Source: Pseudomonas fluorescens Q2-87
GTDB taxonomy: Bacteria > Pseudomonadota > Gammaproteobacteria > Pseudomonadales > Pseudomonadaceae
Length of the DNA stretch: 64,000 nucleotides
Reading direction: 5' to 3'
Assembly: GCF_000281895.1 (NCBI RefSeq)
Contig: NZ_CM001558.1
Span: 6,304,169-6,368,168, forward strand
Shown: in pieces, positions 18,146 to 29,276 of the stretch
Position numbering within the stretch: position 1 is the first letter of the stretch
Layout: each line of letters opens with the position of its first letter
The notes under the pieces: generated by a model
Database searches by the model: none
What the model was told of the DNA's origin: nothing
Seen by the model: the letters and a program-made list of their open reading frames with translations, nothing else
Program-made: the position numbers and the translations under genes

Positions 18146-19770
18146 GATGCGGACCCCGCCTCGACCACCAGCGACAACTCATCGCCTTCTGGCACCGCGA
18201 GAAAATCAACCAGGCGCTGCTGCACCGGAGCAAAACCGCAATAACGGCGCATGCGCTCGTTGGCGGCCACGGCCATGGCCTGGTAGGCCTGCGGCTGGAG
18301 TTTGGCCAGGGCATAACTCTGCTGGTAGGCAAGCTTCAATGAACCCCAGTCGGGCCGATGGCGCAGGGTGCGGTACAAAATGCGCGAATCTTCCGGCCAG
18401 ATGGTCGGTTCGCGGCTGGACTTGACGATAAAGGCCACCTCGGCGTCGATGTAGTCGCGCATCGCCGTATGGTCCGGCGCAATGACCGGTCGCCCGCTAG
18501 ACATGAACTCCATCAGCGGCAGGCACAGGCCTTCGCAGCGGGACGCATTGACGTAAAAACTCGCCGCACCATACAGCCGGGCGAATTGCTCGTCCTCCAG
18601 ATAACCGTGCATCACCACCACTCGACAACTGAACGGCGACAACTGGGACAGCAGCGTCAGCAGTTCGACGTAATAGGTCGACAGGTCGTTCTGGGTCATT
18701 TTCAGCACCAGCGTGGCGTCCTCGACATCCCGCAGGGCCCAGCAGAACGCGGTGATCAGGTGATGCCAGTTCTTGCGCCCGTCATCGGGGTTGAACACGC
18801 TGACATACACCACCCCGTTGACTTCGATTTCCACCACCTGACTGGTGTCCGGCAGCACGGCTTGGGGATGATCAACGGGAGCTGGCTCTGGATCTGGCGC
18901 CGGCAATGGCTCGACAATCGGCAGTGACGGCGCCGGGCGGCCCCTCAGGATCCGGCTGACCAGCACACGTGCAGGCACCGGCACCAGGTCGCGGACCGCT
19001 TCGCGGTACCAGCACAGCAGATTGTGCTTGAACAACCACAACGGACCCTGCTCGGCCTTGCCGGTGAAGGCACGAATGACCTCACGCAAATAATGACGGG
19101 AAATGAACGCGCGGCGCCGCCAGGTCAAGGGTGGCGGCTCGATGATCGGTTCTGGTTCTGGTTCCGGCTCCGGTTCTGGCACCGGTGTGTCTTCCAGCAT
19201 TGGTGCGATCAAGCCATCGGCAGAGAGCCCGAGGGGGCGGCTATCGATAATGCAGCCCTTGATCTGCAGGACTGTCCCCGGGTTGACCGGCCTGCTCGGA
19301 AATTGCTCACGAACCGTCGCGAAACGCTCCCATAGCGGCGTCGGCAAGACCAGTACCGGGAATTCCTCGCCCAAGGTACGGCGGATCGCTTCGGCCGTGT
19401 GGCTGGACAAGGTAATCACCCGGCCATGACGGGCCAGGGTGCGGCTCCAGTCGTGGCGCAGGTCATCGTCCCAGTGCTCGGCCGGGATCGAATCGAACTC
19501 CCAGGCCACCACGCAGACCATTGGGCAGAGCAGATCGACAGGCGTCTTGTGGGGTGGGGAAAACGAAAGGAACAAGCAGTCCTGGCCGGCCTGCCGCAAT
19601 TTCTGGTAAAGCGGATCGACTTCCGCGACCGACGACACCACATGCACCGGGCCCAGGCTTTCAAGCACGGGCCGGTAAGCCTTGAGCACGAAATAATAGC
19701 TATATTCAGGGCGGCCAAGGCTCTGGCTGATGGAGTGATCGTTTACGTCCGAGTAAAGAATGAAATTCAT
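18139..19770 (-). CDS. Glycosyltransferase with a Pro-Glu repeat insertion (CPA-associated, copy 2)
   Basis: 543 residues, first gene of the left-going operon. The N-terminal (1-190) and C-terminal (315-520) parts align with the neighbouring glycosyltransferase, including E-x7-E at Glu413 and Glu421. Between them lies an extra segment of about 105 residues (roughly 195-310). It starts with repeated Glu-Pro dipeptides (about residues 197-208), continues with a basic, aromatic helix-rich section (WRRRAFISRHYLREVIR, WLFKHNLLCWYREAVRDL) and ends in another Pro-rich run. The insertion could be a membrane- or partner-binding module. The gene is divergent from rmd across a 424-base control region. 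Confidence 0.86.
   Translation of the reverse strand: MNFILYSDVNDHSISQSLGRPEYSYYFVLKAYRPVLESLGPVHVVSSVAEVDPLYQKLRQAGQDCLFLSFSPPHKTPVDLLCPMVCVVAWEFDSIPAEHWDDDLRHDWSRTLARHGRVITLSSHTAEAIRRTLGEEFPVLVLPTPLWERFATVREQFPSRPVNPGTVLQIKGCIIDSRPLGLSADGLIAPMLEDTPVPEPEPEPEPEPIIEPPPLTWRRRAFISRHYLREVIRAFTGKAEQGPLWLFKHNLLCWYREAVRDLVPVPARVLVSRILRGRPAPSLPIVEPLPAPDPEPAPVDHPQAVLPDTSQVVEIEVNGVVYVSVFNPDDGRKNWHHLITAFCWALRDVEDATLVLKMTQNDLSTYYVELLTLLSQLSPFSCRVVVMHGYLEDEQFARLYGAASFYVNASRCEGLCLPLMEFMSSGRPVIAPDHTAMRDYIDAEVAFIVKSSREPTIWPEDSRILYRTLRHRPDWGSLKLAYQQSYALAKLQPQAYQAMAVAANERMRRYCGFAPVQQRLVDFLAVPEGDELSLVVEAGSASC
19148..19187. repeat. Hexanucleotide repeat encoding Glu-Pro
   Basis: Imperfect tandem copies of GGTTCT/GGTTCC on the plus strand encode successive Pro-Glu pairs in the minus-strand glycosyltransferase. 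Being a multiple of three, changes in copy number would alter spacer length without shifting the frame. Confidence 0.6.
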
Positions 19771-20194
19771 GGCATCCCATCATGGAGCCGCCATCCCGGC
19801 CACTCCACTTCATGACGGTCGAGTCTCGAATCGAACCGGCCTGGGGCCGCATCCATTCGATCGTCTTCTGACCCGTCTCGTTCTTGTTTTTAGTAGCCCT
19901 GGCCGTGCGCTTCGATCCGAGAATCAGAATCGGGCCGGCGTAGTGACGAGGGCATTCTAAACACATCCACCAAGCGTTCGTGAACCGCTCGATGAGAATA
20001 AACCGGCTATAAATATGAGAACTGACCGGTCACGGTCTGCGCTGTTGAAATTGCGTTGAAATTGGCACAAATTGGCAACCAAACAACTACAACAAACGCT
20101 TCTCTACGCCGATTGTTGAGTGACTTTTCCCCGAACTTACGGAAATTTCCCACTCAGTTTGCGATAGACGAGGCAACCGTACGGGGGCTAGTGC
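19771..20194. promoter_or_regulatory. Divergent control region between the two CPA operons
   Basis: 424 bases without a convincing gene, separating the left-going modification operon from the right-going rmd operon. The right half is AT-rich compared with its surroundings. It contains TATAAAT near 20008-20014 and three phased AAATTG repeats at 20048, 20059 and 20069, the last two extending to AAATTGGCA with a 10-base period. The promoters themselves cannot be fixed by eye. Open frames here are short and have no coding character. Confidence 0.55.
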
Positions 20195-22074
<1,880 letters not shown>

Positions 22075-22077
22075 GCC

Positions 22078-23520
22078 ATGCTCATTCCCGTAATTCTCTC
22101 CGGCGGCGCCGGGACGAGATTGTGGCCGGTGTCCCGCGAGGGCCATCCCAAGCCATTCATGATCCTGCCCGACGGCCAGTCACTGCTGGGCAAGACCTAT
22201 CGACGCGCCGCCGGGTTGTTCGACGGCCGGGGCGACATCGTCACTGTCACCAATCGCGAGTACTACTTCCAGAGCCGCGACCACTATCAAAGCGCTCATC
22301 TGGAGCGTTATCGCGGGCACTTCGTGCTGGAACCGACGGGGCGCAACACCGCGCCGGCCATCGCCGCCGCTACCTTGGCGGTGCAGGCCCTGCACGGTGA
22401 CGACGCCATCCTGGTGGTCATGCCCGCCGACCACCTGATCCAGGACGAGGCGGCTTTCAAGGCCTCCGTGGGGCACGCGGTGGAGTTGGCAAAAAGCGGT
22501 CACCTGGTGACTTTCGGTGTGTTGCCCACGACACCGGAAACCGGCTTCGGCTACATCGAACGGGGCAAGCCCCTGGACACCAAGGGCGCGGCCAAGGTCG
22601 TGCGCTTCGTCGAAAAACCCGACCTGCCGACCGCAACCCAGTATCTGGAAAGCGGCCGCTTCCTGTGGAATTCGGGCATGTTCTGCTTTTCGGTCAAGAC
22701 ATTGCTGGCGGAGCTGCAAGCCCATGCGCCCGACTTGCTCGAACAGGCTCGTGCCTGCGTCGCGGCCAGCACGGCGGTGGAAACCTCAGGGTGCGTGCAA
22801 CAGGAATTGTCGGCAACGCACTTCGCCGAAATGCCGGACATTTCCATCGATTACGCCCTCATGGAACGCTCCGCCCACGTGGTGGTGATTCCAGCCGCAT
22901 TCGACTGGAGCGATATCGGCTCCTGGAGCGCCGTCGCCGGCCTGGTGCCCGCCGATGCTCAGAACAACCGCGCCACGGGCGAGACCTTGTTCATCGACAG
23001 CCAGAACAACTTCGTCCAGAGCGACGGACGATTGGTGGCCGCGCTGGGTGTGGAAAACCTGATCATCATCGACACCGCCGACGCCGTACTGGTGGCCCAT
23101 GCCGACCGCGCCCAGGATGTGCGCCGCGTCGCCCGGCAACTCAAGGACAAGGAACACGAAGCCTATCGCCTGCACCGCACGGTCAGCCGCCCGTGGGGCA
23201 GCTACACCGTGCTCGAGGAAGGCCCGCGCTTCAAGATCAAGCGCATCGTGGTCAAGCCCGGCGCGTCGCTGTCCCTGCAAATGCACCATCACCGCAACGA
23301 ACACTGGGTGGTGGTGGAGGGCATGGCCAAGGTCACCAACAACGGTTCGGGTTCGCACCTGGTGGCCAAGAACGAGTCGACCTTCATTCCCGCCGGCCAC
23401 AAGCATCGCCTGGAAAACCCCGGTGTCATCGACCTGGTGATCATCGAGGTGCAGAGCGGCGAATACCTGGGCGAAGACGACATCGTTCGTTTCGAAGACC
23501 ATTATGGCAGGGCCGTCTGA
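22078..23520 (+). CDS. wbpW: Mannose-1-phosphate guanylyltransferase / mannose-6-phosphate isomerase
   Basis: Bifunctional type II enzyme supplying GDP-D-mannose: it isomerises fructose-6-P to mannose-6-P and couples mannose-1-P to GTP. The N-terminal nucleotidyltransferase domain shows GGAGTRLWPVSREGHPKPF and FVEKP. The C-terminal cupin domain shows the isomerase sequence QMHHHRNEHWVVVEG. It has 480 residues, like WbpW, AlgA and PslB. Its place between gmd and wzm identifies it as the A-band copy and not the alginate or Psl copy. The RBS lies over the gmd stop codon. Confidence 0.94.
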   Translation: MLIPVILSGGAGTRLWPVSREGHPKPFMILPDGQSLLGKTYRRAAGLFDGRGDIVTVTNREYYFQSRDHYQSAHLERYRGHFVLEPTGRNTAPAIAAATLAVQALHGDDAILVVMPADHLIQDEAAFKASVGHAVELAKSGHLVTFGVLPTTPETGFGYIERGKPLDTKGAAKVVRFVEKPDLPTATQYLESGRFLWNSGMFCFSVKTLLAELQAHAPDLLEQARACVAASTAVETSGCVQQELSATHFAEMPDISIDYALMERSAHVVVIPAAFDWSDIGSWSAVAGLVPADAQNNRATGETLFIDSQNNFVQSDGRLVAALGVENLIIIDTADAVLVAHADRAQDVRRVARQLKDKEHEAYRLHRTVSRPWGSYTVLEEGPRFKIKRIVVKPGASLSLQMHHHRNEHWVVVEGMAKVTNNGSGSHLVAKNESTFIPAGHKHRLENPGVIDLVIIEVQSGEYLGEDDIVRFEDHYGRAV

Positions 23521-24317
23521 TGTTGCTGACCTTGCAACGCACACTGTGGAGCTATCGCGGCTTCGTCCTGGGTAGCGTCAAGCGCGAGTTCCAGGCGCGG
23601 TATCGCAACTCGCTGTTCGGCGCGTTGTGGACGGTGCTCAATCCGCTGTCGATGATCCTGGTCTACACGGTGATTTTTTCCCACATCATGCGTGCCCGCC
23701 TGCCCGGGGTCGAAGACGGCATGGCCTACAGCGTCTACCTCTGCGCCGGGCTGCTGACTTGGGGCCTGTTCGCGGAGATCACCACCCGCAGCCAGGGCAT
23801 GTTCCTGGAAAACGCCAACTTGCTGAAGAAGATCAGCTTCCCGCGGATCTGCCTGCCGGTCATTGTCTTGTTCAATGCCGGCATCAACTTCGCGATCATC
23901 CTCGGGCTGTTCCTCGGTTTCCTCCTCATCACCGGGCGCTGGCCGGGCATGGCCTTGCTGGCGTTGGTGCCGTTGCTGGTCTTGCAAGTGCTGTTCGCCG
24001 CCGGGCTGGGCATGTTGCTGGGGATTCTCAACGTGTTTTTCCGCGATGTCGGGCAACTGTTCGGTATCTGCCTGCAGTTCTGGTTCTGGCTCACGCCGAT
24101 CGTCTATCCAATGACAATCCTGCCGCCGTCGATCCAGCAACTGCTCGCCTTCAATCCCATGACCGCGCTGATGCAGAGCTACCAGAACCTGTTTCTGTAC
24201 AACCAGTGGCCGGTCTGGAGTTCGTTGGTACCGTTGCTGGTGGTCGGCCTGCTGTTATGCACCTTGGGCTTGCGCATGTTTCGCCGGCGCGGCGGTGAAA
24301 TGGTGGATGAACTCTGA
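23520..24317 (+). CDS. wzm: O-antigen ABC transporter permease
   Basis: Membrane component of the ABC exporter that moves completed polyrhamnose on undecaprenyl diphosphate across the inner membrane. The start is the ATG at 23520 (MLLTLQRTLWSYRG), overlapping the wbpW TGA stop by one base. A longer reading of this frame back into wbpW is not coding. The 265-residue protein has six hydrophobic helices and the ABC-2 export signature around FWFWLTPIVYPM. It pairs with the adjacent Wzt ATPase, whose start overlaps its stop codon. Confidence 0.94.
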   Translation: MLLTLQRTLWSYRGFVLGSVKREFQARYRNSLFGALWTVLNPLSMILVYTVIFSHIMRARLPGVEDGMAYSVYLCAGLLTWGLFAEITTRSQGMFLENANLLKKISFPRICLPVIVLFNAGINFAIILGLFLGFLLITGRWPGMALLALVPLLVLQVLFAAGLGMLLGILNVFFRDVGQLFGICLQFWFWLTPIVYPMTILPPSIQQLLAFNPMTALMQSYQNLFLYNQWPVWSSLVPLLVVGLLLCTLGLRMFRRRGGEMVDEL

Positions 24318-25582
24318 TGGGACATTTGCGCGTCACTGGCCTGGGCAAGGCCTATAAGCAGTATCCGAACCGCTGGAGCCGGCTGTTCGAATGGTTGATT
24401 CCCTTTTCCCGGCCGCGCCATCAGTTGCACTGGATCCTGCAAGGCGTGGATTTCGAGATCCAGCCCGGCGAAGCGGTGGGCATCGTTGGGGTCAATGGCG
24501 CCGGCAAGAGCACCCTGCTCAAGATGATCACCGGCACCACCCAACCGACCTGCGGCCACATCCAATTGCAGGGGCGCGTCGCCGCGTTGCTGGAACTGGG
24601 GATGGGCTTTCATCCCGATTTCACTGGCCGGCAGAACGCCTTCATGGCCGGTCAACTACTGGGCATGCAGGTGGAGGAAATCGAAGCCCTGATGCCAGAG
24701 ATTGAGGGGTTTGCCGAAATCGGCGACGCCATCGACCAACCGGTGCGCACCTATTCTAGCGGCATGCAGATGCGCCTGGCGTTCAGCGTCGCCACCGCCC
24801 GGCGTCCAGATATTCTGATCGTCGACGAGGCGCTGTCGGTGGGTGATGCCTACTTCCAGCACAAGAGCTTCGAGCGCATCCGCAGCTTTCGCAAGGCCGG
24901 CACCACGTTGCTGATCGTGTCCCACGACCGTTCGGCGATCCAGTCGATCTGCGACACCGCCATCCTGCTCGAACACGGGCGCATGGCCATGCGCGGCAAG
25001 CCGGAAGAAGTGATGGATTACTACAACGCCATGCTGGCCCAGCGCGAGGGACAGGTGGTGCGCCAGGAGATGCTCGCCAACGGCCAGGTACGCACCATTT
25101 CCGGCACCGGTGAGGCCGGCATCCTCGATGTGCAATTGCTCAACAGCCAGGACCAGCCGGTGGAAGTGGCCGAGATCGGCCAGCCGATGGTGTTGCAGGT
25201 ACGCGTGGAAATCCGCCAGGACATCGAGCGTCTGGTGCTGGGTTTCCTGATCAAGGATCGCCTCGGCCAGCCCATGTACGGCATCAATACTCATCGCCAG
25301 GACAAAGCCGTGACCGACCTCAAGGCCGGCGAACAGATCACCTTCCGCTTCAGCTTCGACATGCGCCTGGGCAAGGGCAACTACTCCGTAGCCCTGAGCC
25401 TGTCACGGCTGGATTCGCACCTGGACCGCAACTTCGAATGGCGCGACTACGGGCTGGTGTTTCACGTCATCAACAATCGCCAGGAAGACTTCGTCGGCTG
25501 TTCCTGGCTCCAGGCGCGGACCAGTATCCAGCGCTCGAGCCAGACTGCCGTCCAAGCGTTGCCGCAAAAGGAGCTGCCATGA
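24317..25582 (+). CDS. wzt: O-antigen ABC transporter ATPase with Wzt C-terminal domain
   Basis: Energises polysaccharide export through Wzm. The nucleotide-binding domain (about residues 1-240) has Walker A GVNGAGKST (K64), the signature YSSGMQMRLAFS and Walker B DILIVDEALS. The extra C-terminal region (about 260-410) is the Wzt carbohydrate-binding domain, which in related systems recognises the modified non-reducing end of the chain. That links this protein functionally to the methyltransferases of the neighbouring operon. It has 421 residues. Its stop overlaps the wbpX start (ATGA). Confidence 0.94.
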   Translation: MGHLRVTGLGKAYKQYPNRWSRLFEWLIPFSRPRHQLHWILQGVDFEIQPGEAVGIVGVNGAGKSTLLKMITGTTQPTCGHIQLQGRVAALLELGMGFHPDFTGRQNAFMAGQLLGMQVEEIEALMPEIEGFAEIGDAIDQPVRTYSSGMQMRLAFSVATARRPDILIVDEALSVGDAYFQHKSFERIRSFRKAGTTLLIVSHDRSAIQSICDTAILLEHGRMAMRGKPEEVMDYYNAMLAQREGQVVRQEMLANGQVRTISGTGEAGILDVQLLNSQDQPVEVAEIGQPMVLQVRVEIRQDIERLVLGFLIKDRLGQPMYGINTHRQDKAVTDLKAGEQITFRFSFDMRLGKGNYSVALSLSRLDSHLDRNFEWRDYGLVFHVINNRQEDFVGCSWLQARTSIQRSSQTAVQALPQKELP

Positions 25583-26946
25583 CCCGTCTACTGGTGGAGT
25601 GCACTTACGTATTTGAACATCCGGAAATCAATTCCGGCATCCAGCGCGTCGTGCGCAATGTGATTCGCGAATTGCCCGCCAAGGACGGTGAGCAAGAATG
25701 CATCCCCGTGGTCATGCTGGAAGGAAAGTTATACGAGGCCAAGAGCCTGGCACCGCTGTCGACCGATAAACTGGACCTGGTCAGCCTGCGGATCCGCTGG
25801 GAACAGATGGCCAACCTGTTCTGGTTCTGGCACCGGACACTGGCACGGCAGTGGCCCTTCGGCCGATCATCGTGGGCCCGCCGAATCCTGTATGTCGGCT
25901 GCCGCCTGTTCGCCCTGGGCTGCTTGAGCATTCCGATACGCTTGCTCGACCGCGCGCTCAAGGGCAAAGAACTACCGAAACGTTGCGTACCGCTGAAACA
26001 TCGGGCAGGCGATCAACTGGTCTTGCTCGATTCCTCCTGGCATTCGGATATCTTCCCCCTGGCCGAACAGCTCAAGCGTGATGGCGTCGGGATCATTTCG
26101 GTGGTCTACGACCTGATTCCCCTGTCCCATCCGCAATTTTGCGACGCGGGTCTGGTCAAGGTGTTCAACCATTGGTTCGACTGGATTGCCCGTACCGCCG
26201 ACGGCTACATCGCCATCTCCGCCACCATCCGCGACCAGCTTCGCCAGGAAATGGTCCGACGCATTGGCGAGGAGCAGGTGCAGGAACGCTGGTTCGACTA
26301 TTTTCATCTGGGCAGCGAGCTGGACCAGATTAATCCCGCCCACGCCGTCGATACGCAATTGCTGCGACTGTTCAAGCGCCCCGAGCCGGTATTCCTGATG
26401 GTCAGCACCATCGAGCCGCGCAAGAACCATGCTTATCTGCTCGATGCGTTCGAGCGGGCCTGGACCGCCGGTTCACAGGCGCGCCTATGCATCGTCGGGA
26501 AGATCGGCTGGAAATGTGAGGCGTTGATCGAACGTATCGAGCGTCATCCACAACTCAACAGCCGTCTGTTCATGTTCAATCGCCTCTCGGACCACAGCCT
26601 GGAACACGCCTATCGGCACTCCACCGCGCTGGTGTTCCCGTCTTATGTGGAAGGCTTCGGCCTGCCGCTGGTGGAAGCCATGCAGCGCGGCTTGCCGGCA
26701 ATGGGGAGCGACATTGAAGTGTTTCGGGAAATCGGCGGTGAGTTCATGGCCTACTTCGACCTCGAGGATCCTCAAAGCTTGACGAACCTGGTCACCGAGA
26801 TGGAACGCACCGGGGTCTTCCCGGCCAGTCGCAACCTGGATCAATGGCAATGGCTGAGCTGGCGCCAAGCCAGTGCGCAACTGGTCGAGCGAATCGAGCG
26901 ACACGTCGAAGCGGTGATTGTCGACAGGGAAACAGCATGCGGATAG
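25579..26946 (+). CDS. wbpX: D-rhamnosyltransferase WbpX-like
   Basis: GT4-type glycosyltransferase, 455 residues from the ATG at 25579, which overlaps the wzt stop and follows AAAGGAG. Upstream in-frame codons lie inside wzt and are not used. GT-B features include STIEPRKNH and the E-x7-E motif in SYVEGFGLPLVEA. Order and size match WbpX of the P. aeruginosa A-band cluster, one of three rhamnosyltransferases that build the D-rhamnan. The specific linkage cannot be told from sequence. Its end overlaps wbpY by ten bases. Confidence 0.9.
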   Translation: MTRLLVECTYVFEHPEINSGIQRVVRNVIRELPAKDGEQECIPVVMLEGKLYEAKSLAPLSTDKLDLVSLRIRWEQMANLFWFWHRTLARQWPFGRSSWARRILYVGCRLFALGCLSIPIRLLDRALKGKELPKRCVPLKHRAGDQLVLLDSSWHSDIFPLAEQLKRDGVGIISVVYDLIPLSHPQFCDAGLVKVFNHWFDWIARTADGYIAISATIRDQLRQEMVRRIGEEQVQERWFDYFHLGSELDQINPAHAVDTQLLRLFKRPEPVFLMVSTIEPRKNHAYLLDAFERAWTAGSQARLCIVGKIGWKCEALIERIERHPQLNSRLFMFNRLSDHSLEHAYRHSTALVFPSYVEGFGLPLVEAMQRGLPAMGSDIEVFREIGGEFMAYFDLEDPQSLTNLVTEMERTGVFPASRNLDQWQWLSWRQASAQLVERIERHVEAVIVDRETACG

Positions 26947-28067
26947 CCCTCAACGCGCGCATCCTCCAGGCGCCACGCACCGGCATTGGCCAATACGTGT
27001 CGGAATTGGCCACCGCCCTGGCCCGCGAGCCGGATGTGCAGTTATCGCTGTTTCACGGCTGGGGCTGGAACTCGCAGCTGCCACAAGCACCCGCGCCTGG
27101 CTATTCAAGGTTCAGCCCCTTGCTGCGGCGGGTTCCGGGGGCCTATCAGGCTCGCCGCTGGCTGGAACAGAAGCGCTTCGATCAAGGCCCTTCAAAAGCC
27201 ATCGACCTGTACCACGAACCCAGCCTGTGGCCGCTGGCTTTTGACGGCCCGACGGTGATGACCCTGCATGACCTCACCCATGTGCGGTATCCCGAGACGC
27301 AACCGCCGGCACGCCTGAAAGAAATCGAGCGACGGCTGGCCCGGGCGGTGGAACAGGCGCAGTTGATCATGACTGTTTCTCAGTTCATCGCCGATGAAGC
27401 CCAACAGTATTTCGGCCTCCCAGCCGAGCGCCTGCGCGTCGCCCCATTGGGCGTGGCGGCACGTTTCCATCCGCGCGAACCCGAGGCCATCGACGGAGTA
27501 CTCAAGGCCCATGGCCTGGAGGCGGGTCGTTATTTCCTCTGTGTGGGTACCCTGGAACCGCGCAAGAACCTGTCACTGGCCCTGCACGCCCATGCCGGAC
27601 TCCCAGAATCAGTGCGTCAGACCTTTCCTTTGTTCATTGTAGGAATGAGCGGATGGCAACAGGCACAGCTCAATGATGAGTTGAAACGCGCCCTGGCTGG
27701 AGGGCATGTTTGTCTGGCGGGTTACCTGCCTGACGAACAGGTCGCCCAATTACTGGCGGGGGCACGGGCACTGGTTTTCCCTTCGCACTACGAAGGCTTT
27801 GGCCTGCCGGTCCTCGAAGCCATGGCCAGCGGCACGCCGGTTATCACCACGCGTTGCTCGGCCATGCCCGAGGTGGCGGGGCCGGCCGGCAATTATTGCG
27901 ACCCGCAGGATCCCGAGGGCTTGCGCGAGGCGATGCTCCGCTTGATCGAAGATCACCCGCATTGGCAAGCCTGCCGGGAAGCAGGATTGCAGCAAGCGGC
28001 GCTTTTTTCCTGGGAACGCTGTGGGAAAGTCACTGCCCAAGCGTATCGCCAGGTTCTGGGAGGTTGA
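26937..28067 (+). CDS. wbpY: D-rhamnosyltransferase WbpY-like
   Basis: 376-residue GT4 glycosyltransferase. The ATG at 26937 (MRIALNARILQAPRTGIGQY) overlaps the wbpX stop. The N-terminal sequence has the TGIGQY donor/acceptor loop typical of mannosyl- and rhamnosyltransferases, and the C-terminal domain has TLEPRKN and E-x7-E in SHYEGFGLPVLEAM. It corresponds in position and size to WbpY. wbpZ begins immediately after its stop with no gap. It should act in the cytoplasm on lipid-linked D-rhamnan. Confidence 0.9.
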   Translation: MRIALNARILQAPRTGIGQYVSELATALAREPDVQLSLFHGWGWNSQLPQAPAPGYSRFSPLLRRVPGAYQARRWLEQKRFDQGPSKAIDLYHEPSLWPLAFDGPTVMTLHDLTHVRYPETQPPARLKEIERRLARAVEQAQLIMTVSQFIADEAQQYFGLPAERLRVAPLGVAARFHPREPEAIDGVLKAHGLEAGRYFLCVGTLEPRKNLSLALHAHAGLPESVRQTFPLFIVGMSGWQQAQLNDELKRALAGGHVCLAGYLPDEQVAQLLAGARALVFPSHYEGFGLPVLEAMASGTPVITTRCSAMPEVAGPAGNYCDPQDPEGLREAMLRLIEDHPHWQACREAGLQQAALFSWERCGKVTAQAYRQVLGG

Positions 28068-29198
28068 ATGCGAGTCCTGCACTTTTACAAAACCTATCTG
28101 CCTGAGTCCATGGGCGGCATCGAGCAGGTGATTTTCCAGCTGTGCGACAGCACTGACCGGATGAGTATCGATAACACTGTGCTTGCTTTGAGCGGGAATC
28201 CGTCCCCCACCCCTCTCCAGATTCGACAGCATGTCGTTCATCAATCCCGAATGGACTTCCAGCTCGCCTCCACCGGTTTTTCCTACAGCGTTTTCAAGAA
28301 GTTCCGCGAGCTCGCCGCTGAAGCAGACGTGATCAACTACCACTTCCCGTGGCCGTTCATGGATGTGGTGCATTTTTGCAGTGCCGTGAAAAAACCCTAC
28401 GTAGTCACTTACCATTCGGACATCGTTCGCCAGCGGCACCTGCTGACGCTGTATCGGCCCCTGATGCGGCGCTTTCTCGACGGCGCCGATCGCATCGTGG
28501 CGGCGTCGCCGAACTACGTGCACACCAGCGACGTGCTCAAGCAATACCCCGATAAAACGCGGATCATCACCTACGGGCTGAACAAAAGCAGTTATCCACA
28601 GCCGGACGCCGAGCGCATGGCCGGATGGAAGGCCAGGCTCGGTGAGCGCTTCTTTCTGTTCGTCGGAGTGATGCGCTACTACAAGGGCCTGCACATTCTG
28701 CTCGACGCCCTCAAAGGCGTGGATTATCCCGTGGTCATCATGGGGGCCGGTCCCCTGGAAAAACAACTGCATGCCCAGGCAGCGGCATTGGGTCTGCGCC
28801 ATGTGCATTTCCTTGGGCGCCTGGGGGACGAGGACAAAGTCGCCTTGCTGGAACTGAGCTACGCCATCGTGTTTCCGTCGCACCTGCGTTCCGAGGCCTT
28901 CGGTATCTCATTGCTCGAAGGGGTGATGTTCGGCAAACCGATGATCTCCAGCGAAATCGGCACCGGAACCAGCTACATCAATATCCACGATGAAACCGGC
29001 CTGGTGGTGCCTCCCAGCAATCCCGAAGCGTTCCGGGAGGCGATGCGTACCCTATGGGAAAACCCCACGCTGGCGCAGGCCATGGGCGTCAGGGCCGAAG
29101 CCCGTTACCGGCAGTTGTTCACCGCCGAGGAGATGGGTCGCAAGTGGGTGCAGCTGTATGAAGAGTTGCTGGAGGAAAAGGCGCTTTCCTACGCCTAG
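28068..29198 (+). CDS. wbpZ: D-rhamnosyltransferase WbpZ-like
   Basis: 376-residue GT4 glycosyltransferase, last gene of the CPA operon. Seen: the N-terminal PESMGGIEQ loop, RSEAFGISLLEGVMFGKP as the E-x7-E nucleotide-sugar site, and a VGVMRYYKGL loop. In P. aeruginosa WbpZ is thought to add the first D-rhamnose to the GlcNAc primer, and by position this protein is its orthologue. The start ATG abuts the wbpY TGA. A strong inverted repeat 20 bases after its stop probably ends the transcript. Confidence 0.9.
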   Translation: MRVLHFYKTYLPESMGGIEQVIFQLCDSTDRMSIDNTVLALSGNPSPTPLQIRQHVVHQSRMDFQLASTGFSYSVFKKFRELAAEADVINYHFPWPFMDVVHFCSAVKKPYVVTYHSDIVRQRHLLTLYRPLMRRFLDGADRIVAASPNYVHTSDVLKQYPDKTRIITYGLNKSSYPQPDAERMAGWKARLGERFFLFVGVMRYYKGLHILLDALKGVDYPVVIMGAGPLEKQLHAQAAALGLRHVHFLGRLGDEDKVALLELSYAIVFPSHLRSEAFGISLLEGVMFGKPMISSEIGTGTSYINIHDETGLVVPPSNPEAFREAMRTLWENPTLAQAMGVRAEARYRQLFTAEEMGRKWVQLYEELLEEKALSYA

Positions 29199-29217
29199 CA
29201 GCCTCTCATCCAACGAA

Positions 29218-29263
29218 ATGCCCGCTGTGGCCAGGGCGCTTGCTCACTGGCCACAGCGGGCAT
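29218..29263. terminator. Bidirectional stem-loop after wbpZ
   Basis: Perfect 17-base inverted repeat (ATGCCCGCTGTGGCCAG and its complement) around a 12-base loop, between wbpZ and the convergent GST gene. There is no long T-run, so it may act with Rho or as an mRNA 3' stabiliser. Confidence 0.6.
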
Positions 29264-29276
29264 TCAGCCTTGATTA

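Noticed and set aside
20063..20077. Sigma54-like -24/-12 promoter (TGGCAC...TTGGCA) before rmd
   Set aside because: GG to GC distance is one base too short for sigma54; better explained as direct repeats.
22665..23519. Long N-terminal extension of Wzm
   Set aside because: Extension is out of frame within wbpW; the ATG at 23520 gives the standard Wzm length.
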